Source: JBDRGD01 sp043818095
GTDB taxonomy: Bacteria; Chloroflexota; Dehalococcoidia; Dehalococcoidales; RBG-16-60-22
Reading direction: 5' to 3'
DNA length: 14,434 nt
Assembly (NCBI GenBank): GCA_043818095.1
Contig: JBDRGD010000008.1
Span: 1-14,434, forward strand
Both the position numbers and the translations under genes were made by a program. The notes below the pieces were generated by a model, which was given only the letters and a program-made list of their open reading frames with translations, did not search any database and was not told the DNA's origin. Below, one piece after another: positions 6,658 to 14,170 of the stretch. Every line of letters begins with the position of its first letter. Position 1 is the stretch's first letter.

Positions 6658-7416
6658 CTATTTATCGTAACAGACCTGGAACTTCCTGTAAACAAACTCG
6701 CGGTTCGGCTCCAGCATCACCGGCTGGACGCGCGGCGCGATGATGCGCACCGCCTCCAGGAAACGCTGCGGCGCCGCCGCCCCGGGGGCGTAGTGCATCG
6801 GAATCACCACGTCCGGCGCTACCCAGAGCGCCGCCATGGCCGCTTCTGACGCGTTCATCTCCGTGGGCAGGCCCTCGGCGAAGCTGCCGATGCCCACCAT
6901 GAAAATGTGGGGGTGGTGCAGCCGGCCAATGAGCTGCAGGTCGCCGAAGAGCGCGGTATCGCCGGGATGGAAGATACGGATACCGTCTTCCGTGGTGATG
7001 ACGTAAGCCAGCGGAATGCCGTAGTAATTCCTGTCCTTCGTCTCGATGCGGGATATGTGCTGCGCGAAGACGGTCTTTATCTGTATCCCGTCATACTCCC
7101 TTTCATCGCCGTAGAGCGTGACGCCGATTCTTTCCCAGGGGATACCCTGGTCATGTACGTACTTACCGACATCCGCGCCGCAGACCAGCTTTGCCCGGCT
7201 GTTTTCCAGGAGTGCCACGGTGTCCCCGAGATGGTCAGCGGCACCGTGGGAGACGATAATCAGTTCCGCGTCATAAAAGCTTTCCAGTTTTTCCTGGCAC
7301 TGCGGGTTCTCCGTCAGGCACGGGTCGATTAATATCTTTCGCCCGCTGGCGGTGACGAGCCGGAATGCCGCTGCGCCGTAGTAGGCAATCGTCACGCTGC
7401 CGCCGTTTTCCGTCAT
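6658..7416 (-). CDS. MBL-fold (UlaG/UPF0173-like) hydrolase with altered metal motif
   Basis: This 252-residue metallo-beta-lactamase-fold protein resembles the UlaG/UPF0173 group. It starts with an ITIxYYGAAAFRL-like strand and an ILIDPCLTENP segment. The metal motif reads S-H57-G-A-A-D61-H62, where the family pattern is HxHxDH, so the second histidine is Ala59. Other likely ligands are present: H120 (FAQH), H150 and D153 (FHPGD), and H208 (PMHYAPG). The frame is open 16 codons further upstream into the preceding gene. I chose the ATG at 7416 because GAGGAGGG lies four to five bases before it and it gives a 17-nt gap after the preceding stop. It may hydrolyse a thioester or lactone, but the missing ligand makes even catalysis uncertain. 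Confidence 0.8.
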   Translation of the reverse strand: MTENGGSVTIAYYGAAAFRLVTASGRKILIDPCLTENPQCQEKLESFYDAELIIVSHGAADHLGDTVALLENSRAKLVCGADVGKYVHDQGIPWERIGVTLYGDEREYDGIQIKTVFAQHISRIETKDRNYYGIPLAYVITTEDGIRIFHPGDTALFGDLQLIGRLHHPHIFMVGIGSFAEGLPTEMNASEAAMAALWVAPDVVIPMHYAPGAAAPQRFLEAVRIIAPRVQPVMLEPNREFVYRKFQVCYDK

Positions 7417-7433
7417 TTTACCCTCCTCGTTAT

Positions 7434-8675
7434 CTAGTCGTGGTCGCCGAAGACCCCGCCGCAAAGACCGGCGAGATATTCCTCGTCGGACATGCCCAGT
7501 ATCTTTTTGCAGACATATTCCGTGTGCTCTCCCATTCCCGGCGACGGCATGCGGGGCTGTGGCGGCGTGCGGGAGAGCGTGGCCGCCTCGCCCATGTGGG
7601 CGAAATCCCCCATCTCGGGGTGCGGCATCTTCCAGAAATAGTTCCGGTGCGCCAACTGCGGGTCTTCAACCAGGTCACGGGCGTTCTCCACCACCCCCGC
7701 CGCGATGTCCTCCGCCTGAAGCCGTCGCATGACCTCATCCGGTGACAGCTTCACAGTCCATTCGCTTACCATCTGGTTCAGCACATCTTCGCTGTGTTTT
7801 CTATCCGGCAGGGTAGCGAACCGCGGGTCCTTGCCCAGTTCGGGCTTTCCGATTACCCGACAGAAAGCCTGCCACTCGGCGTCGCTGCAGACCGCCAGCG
7901 CGCACCACCGTTCATCGAGGCAGGGATAGACCCCGTGCGGCGCGGCGTACGGCGAGGTGTTTCCCGTCCGGCCGCCCTCGTGACCGTTTACCGTGTAGTC
8001 CAGCAGCGGTGGCATCAAAAACTGGGCGCCTGCCTCCAGCTGGGAAAGGTCGATATACTGTCCCCGGCCCGTCCGCTCCCGGTAGCGCAGGGCCGCCACC
8101 ACGCCCAGCACGCCGAAACGCGGGGTAATCAAGTCGTTATACGCCCCGAAGGGCTGGGTGACCTCCCCGTCCGGCCAGCCGGTGAACCAGCCGAACCCGG
8201 TCAGCCCCACCAGCCAGTTGCCCCCGATGGACACCCGGGAGAAGGGCCCGGTCTGTCCTTGCCCCGAGGTGCTGAGCATGATAATCCCCGGATTTATCTC
8301 TTTCAGATGAGTGTAGTCCAGCCCGTGCTTCTCCATCACGCCGGGGGTGAAATTCTCCGCGACGACGTCCGCCCACGAGATAATACGGCGCAGCACGTCC
8401 CTGCTGCCGGGATGGTCCATTTCGATGACGATGCTGTGCTTGTTGGGATTGAAAAAGCCGAAGTAGCCGGTGCGGTTGGGGCCGGGCTTGCCGTCTTTGT
8501 AAGGCCCGGAGGTCCGTAAAAAATCGGGGTGCTTGCGCGATTCTATCCGCACGACGGTCGCCCCGTAATCGGCGAGGCACTTGGTGACCATGGCGCCCGC
8601 CACCGCCCAGGTGAAGTCCGCTACCTTTACCCCGGCCAGCGCCTGCGGCGGCATTGCTTTACCCTTCTCCGGCAT
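7434..8675 (-). CDS. Family III (CaiB/BaiF) CoA-transferase with catalytic Asp
   Basis: This 413-residue protein is a family III acyl-CoA transferase, which moves CoA between a donor acyl-CoA and a carboxylic acid by an aspartyl-CoA intermediate in an interlocked dimer. It has the N-terminal LAGVKVADFTWAVAG segment, LADYGATVVRIE, the NPNKHSIVIEM segment, SGQGQTGP (137-144) and the RERTGRGQYIDLS signature. D181 in YNDLITP aligns with the catalytic aspartate of formyl-CoA transferase. Its ATG overlaps the stop of the preceding gene (TGATG), implying translational coupling. A second in-frame ATG at 8654 (codon 8) has an equally good GGAGAAGGG and would fit the family start better. It probably works with the adjacent family III protein, which lacks the aspartate. 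The acid substrate is unknown. Confidence 0.87.
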   Translation of the reverse strand: MPEKGKAMPPQALAGVKVADFTWAVAGAMVTKCLADYGATVVRIESRKHPDFLRTSGPYKDGKPGPNRTGYFGFFNPNKHSIVIEMDHPGSRDVLRRIISWADVVAENFTPGVMEKHGLDYTHLKEINPGIIMLSTSGQGQTGPFSRVSIGGNWLVGLTGFGWFTGWPDGEVTQPFGAYNDLITPRFGVLGVVAALRYRERTGRGQYIDLSQLEAGAQFLMPPLLDYTVNGHEGGRTGNTSPYAAPHGVYPCLDERWCALAVCSDAEWQAFCRVIGKPELGKDPRFATLPDRKHSEDVLNQMVSEWTVKLSPDEVMRRLQAEDIAAGVVENARDLVEDPQLAHRNYFWKMPHPEMGDFAHMGEAATLSRTPPQPRMPSPGMGEHTEYVCKKILGMSDEEYLAGLCGGVFGDHD

Positions 8676-9934
8676 CAGATTACCTTCTCCCGCGCCAGCC
8701 GCGCTATTTCCTCCGGGCTCAACCCCAGCTCGTCCCCGTAGATTTCCCGGTTATGCTCCCCGATGAGCGGCGGGCGCCGCCACACCCGGCAGGGCGTCTC
8801 CGTGAAACGCAGGCAAAATCCGGGATATTTCAGGGTCGCGCCCAGTTCCGGGTGGGCGACTTCCAGCCAGAAGTCCCTCTCGCGGAGCTGTTCCGAGCCG
8901 ACGACCTCCGCGGGGGAGGCGATGGGGCATACAGCGACACGCCACTGCGCCCCTTCCCGGAGCAAATCATCCTTGGTATGGGACATGAAAAACTTACCGA
9001 TGGGAACCTCTATCCTCTCCCACTCTTCCTCTGTTATGTCAAAGACGTCCCAGGAAGCGAAATCGATTTGCTTCAGGTGTTCCGTCGCCATGCCCTCGCT
9101 GTCCATCCACCGCACCAGGGCCTTATTCCGGAAGGAGCCCGCTTTCCCCCCGTAGATAACGAAGTTCACCTGCCCGTCCTTACAGGGCCATATCTGCCGC
9201 TGGCGTGTTCCGGAGGTCAGCCCCACCCGGAAAGCCCCGGAGCGCTCCAGTATCGTCCCGCTCAGGTTCCAGAAAGGGACCGCCATCAGCGTGTTCATGG
9301 TGACGCTCGCCTGCATGGACACGTCGATGTACTGCCCCTCCCCGCTGTGGTCCCGGTAAAAAAGCGCCATGAGCACGGCAGCGGCGGCTTCGCTGGCGGC
9401 ATGGAGGTAGGCCTGCGGGCAGCTGACACGCACCGGGGGGCTTTCCGGGGTACCGCAGAGGAAAAGATAGCCCCCCATCGCCATGCCGACGATGTCCGTC
9501 GCCTTGAAATCGCGGTAGGGACCCGTCTGCCCGAAGGGGCTGATGGCCGCCATGATGAGCCTCGGGTTTTCCTTGGCGAGAGCGGCGTAGCCTATCCCCA
9601 AGCCGTCCAGGTAACCCACCGGGAACGACTCGATAACCACATCCGCGCGGCGCGCCAGCTGTTTGAGGAGCGCCTGCCCCTCCGCCGATTTAATGTCCAG
9701 GGTAATGCCGCGCTTGTTGAGGTTATAGGCGAACCAGTAAAGGCTCTTCTCGGGATTGGGTTCATCGCGATAGAACGGCCCGCGGCGTCGCGCGCCGTCG
9801 CCGCCCGGCTTTTCTACCTTGATGACATCCGCGCCCAGGTCGGCGAGCATCCGGCCGCAGAGCAGGCCTTTCTCGTCGGAAAGGTCCAGCACCCTGATGT
9901 CCCCCAGCAGGCGGTCCTGTGCCGGACCGGTCAT
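8675..9934 (-). CDS. Family III (CaiB/BaiF) CoA-transferase lacking the catalytic Asp
   Basis: This 419-residue protein has the family III fold markers: IRVLDLSDEKGLLCGRMLADLGADVIKVE-type N-terminus (two short motifs, LADLGAD and KVEKPGGD, are clear), NLNKRGITLDI, SPFGQTGPY (132-140) and the RDHSGEGQYIDVSM signature. At the position of the catalytic aspartate it has Y176, in CPQAYLHAASE. I have seen PQAYLHA-like sequences in other uncharacterised members, so this is likely a subfamily trait rather than a mutation. The simplest reading is that it forms a heteromer with the next gene product, as BbsE and BbsF do, with the partner supplying the aspartate. A GGAG lies 10 nt before the ATG, and the SDR gene ends 24 nt upstream. 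The substrate is unknown. Confidence 0.84.
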   Translation of the reverse strand: MTGPAQDRLLGDIRVLDLSDEKGLLCGRMLADLGADVIKVEKPGGDGARRRGPFYRDEPNPEKSLYWFAYNLNKRGITLDIKSAEGQALLKQLARRADVVIESFPVGYLDGLGIGYAALAKENPRLIMAAISPFGQTGPYRDFKATDIVGMAMGGYLFLCGTPESPPVRVSCPQAYLHAASEAAAAVLMALFYRDHSGEGQYIDVSMQASVTMNTLMAVPFWNLSGTILERSGAFRVGLTSGTRQRQIWPCKDGQVNFVIYGGKAGSFRNKALVRWMDSEGMATEHLKQIDFASWDVFDITEEEWERIEVPIGKFFMSHTKDDLLREGAQWRVAVCPIASPAEVVGSEQLRERDFWLEVAHPELGATLKYPGFCLRFTETPCRVWRRPPLIGEHNREIYGDELGLSPEEIARLAREKVI

Positions 9935-9958
9935 CGCGCTGCTCCGCCGGACGAGACT

Positions 9959-10732
9959 TCAGACCGCACCGAAAATCTCCTTTAACGCCGGTTCATCCAT
10001 TATCCTGCCGGTCAGACTCGACGCGTCCTGCGCTACGGTCAGCGCCGCGTATTTCGCCCACATCTCCGGCGACTGCCAGCGGCTGGTGTCCACGCCGGGA
10101 AGGTTGACCTCTACCGCCTCGGTAACGGTAAAATCGGGGCAAAAGGCGTTGACGGCGACATTGTGCTTTTGCATCTCCCGGGCCAATCCCTGAGTGAAGC
10201 GCTCAATGGCGGCCTTGCTCGCCCCGTAAACGATGCTGTACTCGATGCGCGTCGCCAGCACCGAGGACATGTTGAGGATGTGGCCGCGGCGGCGCTCCAC
10301 CATCTGCGGTAATACCGCCTTGCTGCACAGGAAGGTGCCGCGCAGGTTCACCCCCATGACCACGTCCCACCTCTTCACCGACAGGTTCAAAAGGGACTCC
10401 AGCGTGGTCGTGCCCGCGTTGTTCACCAGGATATCCACCGCGCCCAGTTCCCGGTTGACCTCCGCCACCATCGCCGCCACGTCCTCTTCCCGGCTGACGT
10501 CGCAGGTGACGGCGATAGCTTTTTGCCCGCGACTGCGGATTAGGTCCACGGTCTCATTGATTGTCCCCGGAAGCTTGCTCTGTCCTGCCTGGGCGGTGCG
10601 CGCAGCTACCGCTACGGCCGCCCCCGCCTGCGCCAATTCCAAAGCAATGGCTTTCCCGATGCCGCGGCTGGCGCCGGTGACGATAGATACCTTCCCGGAG
10701 AGACCTGCCCCGCTGTGTGAAGTCGCGCTCAT
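9959..10732 (-). CDS. Short-chain dehydrogenase/reductase (SDR)
   Basis: This 257-residue protein is a classical SDR, NAD(P)-dependent and cytoplasmic, of normal length. The cofactor motif TGASRGIG spans residues 19-26. NNAG is at 104-107, the catalytic serine lies in NMSS (156/157), and Y169 and K173 form the YxxxK motif. R45 after the second strand could favour NADP, which is an inference. The open frame extends 21 codons further up into the thiolase gene, but the ATG at 10732 begins one base after the thiolase stop (TGATATG), which is typical of coupled genes, and gives the family's usual N-terminus. Together with the thiolase and 3-hydroxyacyl-CoA dehydrogenase it suggests oxidation or reduction of a hydroxyacyl intermediate. 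The exact substrate cannot be read. Confidence 0.87.
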   Translation of the reverse strand: MSATSHSGAGLSGKVSIVTGASRGIGKAIALELAQAGAAVAVAARTAQAGQSKLPGTINETVDLIRSRGQKAIAVTCDVSREEDVAAMVAEVNRELGAVDILVNNAGTTTLESLLNLSVKRWDVVMGVNLRGTFLCSKAVLPQMVERRRGHILNMSSVLATRIEYSIVYGASKAAIERFTQGLAREMQKHNVAVNAFCPDFTVTEAVEVNLPGVDTSRWQSPEMWAKYAALTVAQDASSLTGRIMDEPALKEIFGAV

Positions 10733-10733
10733 A

Positions 10734-11948
10734 TCAGACCTTGATAATCGTGGCGTCCGCCTGCGCCAGTCCGCCGCAGATGGCGCCCAGCGCATACCCG
10801 CCGCCGCGCCGCCGGAGTTCGTACATCAGGTTCATGACCAGCCGCGCGCCGCTGGCCGTGTTGGGGTGGCCGATCGCGATGGCGCTGCCGTTGATGTTTG
10901 TCCGCTCCCGCAGCTGCTTCAATTTGTCCACGTCCCCGCCGGAGATGAGCTTCGTCGAGACCAGCGGCACGCAGGCAAACGCCTCGTTAATCTCCACCGC
11001 CGCCATGTCCTCCAGCTTCAGTCCCGCCTTGTCCAGCACCTGCTGCATGGCGTACCCCGGCCCCTCCGGCATGCGGTCGGGCCGGATAGCTATCGAGACC
11101 TGCGCCACCACCTCCGCCAGCGGCGTCAGGCCCAGTTCCTGCGCTTTCCGGCGCGTGGTGAGCAGGATGGCGGTGGCGCCGTCGTTCAGGCCGGGGGCGT
11201 TGCCCGCGGTAATCGCCCGGGTATCATAGACCGTTTTCAGCCCCGACAGGCGCTCGATGGTGGTGTCGGGGCGGTACTGCTCGTCGATATCGAGTGTTTT
11301 CGGCTCGCCTTTCGGTTGGGGAATAGCCAGGGGCATAATCTCTTCTTTAAATTTGCCCGCTTTCCAGGCGTTCCCGTAGTTGACGTGGCTGCGCAGCGCC
11401 CACTCGTCCTGCTCCTTTCGGTCGATACCGTGCTCGAAAGCCACGTTATCGCTGTCCACGGACACCGGATTATAGTCCTTGTAGCCCAGCGCCAGCAGAG
11501 GGTCTTCCATCTTCACGTCGCCGATGCGGAAGCCCTGGAAGCGGAGCCCGCGGACGATGAGCGGCTCGTTGCTGAAAGAGGTAGCGCCGCCCGCCAGGGC
11601 GACCCCGATCTCCCCGAGGCGTAGTGACATCGCCGCCAGCTTGACGGCATGCATCGCCGAGACACAGGCCATGTCGAAGGATATCGACGGCGTTTCCGGG
11701 CGCAGTCCCGCTTTCAGCAGCGACTGCCGGGCGGCGACCGGGGTATAGACGTCCCGGCACTGGGCCGTGTCCCCCACCCCCCAGAAGACCTCGTCCACCA
11801 CGTCCGGCTTTAAATTTACTTTTCTGAGCGCTTCCCGCATGGGAATCGCGCCCAGTTCGTAGTAATCGATGTCTTTCAGGGAGCCGCCGTACTTGCCGAA
11901 AGGCGTCCGCGCCGCGCTGACGATAACAACATCGCTATCCTGCGTCAT
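10734..11948 (-). CDS. Thiolase family acetyl-CoA C-acyltransferase
   Basis: This 404-residue protein is a degradative-type thiolase that would cleave a 3-oxoacyl-CoA with CoA, or condense two acyl-CoAs. The nucleophile is C95 in DMACVSAMHAV, a variant of the usual C-GSG-K-AV sequence. GNAPGLNDGA (249-258), NEAF (321-324), GHPNTASGAR with H361, and C391 in the C-terminal CGG complete the active site. Length fits the family. Two adjacent ATG codons (11951 and 11948) follow a GAGG; I take the second because its spacing of five bases is better. The gene begins about 11 nt after the 3-hydroxybutyryl-CoA dehydrogenase stop, consistent with consecutive beta-oxidation steps. An acetoacetyl-CoA thiolase role is likely from context, but the unusual sequence around C95 allows another chain length or a branched substrate. 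Confidence 0.88.
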   Translation of the reverse strand: MTQDSDVVIVSAARTPFGKYGGSLKDIDYYELGAIPMREALRKVNLKPDVVDEVFWGVGDTAQCRDVYTPVAARQSLLKAGLRPETPSISFDMACVSAMHAVKLAAMSLRLGEIGVALAGGATSFSNEPLIVRGLRFQGFRIGDVKMEDPLLALGYKDYNPVSVDSDNVAFEHGIDRKEQDEWALRSHVNYGNAWKAGKFKEEIMPLAIPQPKGEPKTLDIDEQYRPDTTIERLSGLKTVYDTRAITAGNAPGLNDGATAILLTTRRKAQELGLTPLAEVVAQVSIAIRPDRMPEGPGYAMQQVLDKAGLKLEDMAAVEINEAFACVPLVSTKLISGGDVDKLKQLRERTNINGSAIAIGHPNTASGARLVMNLMYELRRRGGGYALGAICGGLAQADATIIKV

Positions 11949-11959
11949 CATAACCTCGC

Positions 11960-12811
11960 TTACTTTTTGGGATAATCGTAGAAACCACGCCCCGCCTTGC
12001 GCCCCAGATTGCCCGCCCGGACCATGGCCTGGAGGAGCGGGGCGGGGTGAAAGCGGTCCCCGAACTCCGCCTCCAGTGTCCCGAGTCCGTGGAGAACGAC
12101 GTCCGCTCCCGCCAGGTCGCAGAGCTCCAGCGGCCCGATGGGGAAATTGCAGCAGAGGCGCATCGCCTTGTCCACCTCTTCCGCCTTGTTGCCGTCCATC
12201 ACGCAGCGGACGGCCTCGTTCATCAGGGCGTCCACCAGCCGGCTGACGATAAATCCGCCGTAGTCGCGCGCTTCGCAGGGCTCCTTGCCCAGGCTCCGGA
12301 CGAATTCCTTGCTGGTTGCCAGCGTCTCTTCGGAGGTGTGCATCCCGCGGATGACCTCCACGCCTTTCATCACCGGCACGGGGTTCATGAAGTGTATCCC
12401 CACCACCTTCGGTGCCCGTTTCGTCACCGCCCCGAGGACGCCGATGGGCAGCGCCGAGGTGTTCGTGGCGAGTATCGTGTGCTCCGGACAAATATCATCC
12501 AGCTTTTGAGAGATTTCCGTCTTCAGCGAGAGCACCTCCGGGATGGCCTCAATAACGAGGTCGGCGTCGCGGGCCTTTTCCATATCCGCGGTCGTGCTGA
12601 TGCGGGCGAGCAGCGCCGCCTTATCGCTCTCCGTCATGCTGCCCTTGCTCACCAGGCGGTCCAGGCTGCGGCTGATGGTGGCCATGCCTTTGTCCAGGAC
12701 TTCCTGGCTGATATCCTGCATGGTGACGTCATAGCCCGCCGCCGCGGTCACCTGCGCGATGCCGTTGCCCATCACCCCGGCACCCATGATGAAGACCTTC
12801 TTGATTTTCAT
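11960..12811 (-). CDS. hbd: 3-hydroxybutyryl-CoA dehydrogenase
   Basis: This 283-residue protein is a stand-alone 3-hydroxyacyl-CoA dehydrogenase, oxidising 3-hydroxybutyryl-CoA to acetoacetyl-CoA or doing the reverse with NAD(P)H. It has the Rossmann motif GAGVMGNG (10-17), VIEAIPE (87-92), the TNTSALPI segment with S119, HFMNPVP with catalytic H140 and N143, and E152 (KGVEVI) as the His partner. The C-terminal domain shows RDYGGFIVSRL and the FPIGPLEL substrate-side motif, and it ends with GRGFYDY. Length equals that of clostridial Hbd (about 282). A GAGGAG lies 8 nt before the ATG. The thiolase gene follows after about 11 nt. Chain-length preference for C4 is inferred from size and neighbours. 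Confidence 0.92.
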   Translation of the reverse strand: MKIKKVFIMGAGVMGNGIAQVTAAAGYDVTMQDISQEVLDKGMATISRSLDRLVSKGSMTESDKAALLARISTTADMEKARDADLVIEAIPEVLSLKTEISQKLDDICPEHTILATNTSALPIGVLGAVTKRAPKVVGIHFMNPVPVMKGVEVIRGMHTSEETLATSKEFVRSLGKEPCEARDYGGFIVSRLVDALMNEAVRCVMDGNKAEEVDKAMRLCCNFPIGPLELCDLAGADVVLHGLGTLEAEFGDRFHPAPLLQAMVRAGNLGRKAGRGFYDYPKK

Positions 12812-12836
12812 TGTTCACGCTCCTCTACGGGCAGCA

Positions 12837-14156
12837 TCAGTCCGGCCAGTATAATCTTTCCGCTTCGCGTTTGAGTTCCCCGCGGAAATCGGGGTGCGCT
12901 ATCCCGATGAGCTCGTCCACTCTTTCCCGCTGCGTCTTGCCGCGCAGCCGGGCGATGCCATACTCGGTTATCACGATATCGGTCATGATGCGTGGCAGGG
13001 TGACCAGCGTCCCCTTCTCCAGCATGGGAACCACCCGGGAAACTCCCTCACCGGCTGTCGCCGTCATCACCGTGATGTTACGTCCACCTTTGGAGAGCCA
13101 TGAGCCGATGGCGAAGGCCGTCTGGCCCCCGGGCCCGCTGATAATCCGCGTCCCCACCGACTCCGCCGAGGTCTGCCCGGTCAGGTCCACCGCCACGGCG
13201 CTGTTAATCGCCACCATGTTGTCGTGGGCGCCGATGACACGGACATCGAGGACGTGCTCCGCGGAGTAAAGCTCGAAAATCGGGTTCATGTTGACGAAGT
13301 CCATGTCTTCCTTGCTGCCGCCCCCGCAGGCGGTGGCCACCGCTTTCCCCGTGTGCAGGGTCTTGTATTTCCCGTTGAAGACCCCCTCGCGTATCAGCCG
13401 GATGATGCCCCGCGGCGTGGTCTCGGAATGCCAGCCGAGGTCATGCTTGTTATCGAAGGTATCCAGCACGGCGCACCACTCGCTGGTGGAGCCCACGCCG
13501 ACCTGTATCGTATCGCCGTCGTTTATCAGGGTGGACACGTAACCGGCGATGGCTTTTTCGGCGTCGCTGGGCTCGCGCGCCTTCCTGCCCAGGAGGTCGG
13601 TGGAGCCCGGCCTCCGCCCCGACGAGGCATGCTCCACGAAATAGTCTATCTCGGAGATATGGATGGAATTGTCGCCGTAGGTGCGGATGAGGTTCTGGTT
13701 GACTTCCGCCAGGGCGATGCCCGCCGCCCTTATTTCCTCTTTCTTCGCCCAGCGGGAAGCGCCGAAGCTGACGTTCCCGTGGCGGTCCGGCGGCGACACC
13801 TCCAGCATGACGACGTCCGCTTTCCGCCGCTCCGCCTCATGGAAAATGAAGCCCAGCGAGCCGATGCCGATGTCGCACCGCTTTTCTTTAATCATGTCCC
13901 GGACAATCGGCAGGGGAAAACCGATTTCGATAGCGAAGGAGTCTTCCCAGCCGGGGTCGTACCAGCCGAAGTCCCGGCCGGGCGTTCTCACGGAGATAGC
14001 TACGTCGTGAAGCTCTTCTTTGCGTGCCGCCAGCGCCAGTCCCAGCGCGGTGGGTTCCATCCCCTGGACGAACACCACCTTGTCCCCGGACTTGATGGCG
14101 CTAACCGCCTCCTCCGCGGATACCAGCTTTCTCCGGTATTCTTCCTGCCAGTCCAT
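12837..14156 (-). CDS. 4-hydroxybutyrate CoA-transferase-like (Cat2/acetyl-CoA hydrolase family)
   Basis: This 439-residue protein is a single-chain family I CoA-transferase of the acetyl-CoA hydrolase/Cat2/4-hydroxybutyrate CoA-transferase group, of standard length. The N-terminal half has the SPPDRHGNVSFG motif (121-132). The C-terminal half has GVGSTSEW (220-227) and WHSETTPRG, where E245 is the catalytic glutamate. GPGGQTAF (near residue 340) and the ITEYGIARLRGKT motif near the C-terminus also fit the group. It would activate a free acid with acetyl-CoA; 4-hydroxybutyrate is the obvious candidate because an AbfD homologue, hydroxybutyryl-CoA dehydrogenase and thiolase are nearby. Butyrate or propionate transferases of the same family cannot be excluded. 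An AGGG lies 6 nt before the ATG, and the upstream gene ends 14 nt earlier. Confidence 0.85.
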   Translation of the reverse strand: MDWQEEYRRKLVSAEEAVSAIKSGDKVVFVQGMEPTALGLALAARKEELHDVAISVRTPGRDFGWYDPGWEDSFAIEIGFPLPIVRDMIKEKRCDIGIGSLGFIFHEAERRKADVVMLEVSPPDRHGNVSFGASRWAKKEEIRAAGIALAEVNQNLIRTYGDNSIHISEIDYFVEHASSGRRPGSTDLLGRKAREPSDAEKAIAGYVSTLINDGDTIQVGVGSTSEWCAVLDTFDNKHDLGWHSETTPRGIIRLIREGVFNGKYKTLHTGKAVATACGGGSKEDMDFVNMNPIFELYSAEHVLDVRVIGAHDNMVAINSAVAVDLTGQTSAESVGTRIISGPGGQTAFAIGSWLSKGGRNITVMTATAGEGVSRVVPMLEKGTLVTLPRIMTDIVITEYGIARLRGKTQRERVDELIGIAHPDFRGELKREAERLYWPD

Positions 14157-14170
14157 ATGCTGCCCTTCTC

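Noticed and set aside
11952..12491. Long N-terminal extension of the thiolase frame up to 12491
   Set aside because: It overlaps the well-supported 3-hydroxybutyryl-CoA dehydrogenase in another frame and has no thiolase-like sequence. The ATG at 11948 with GAGG gives a normal thiolase.
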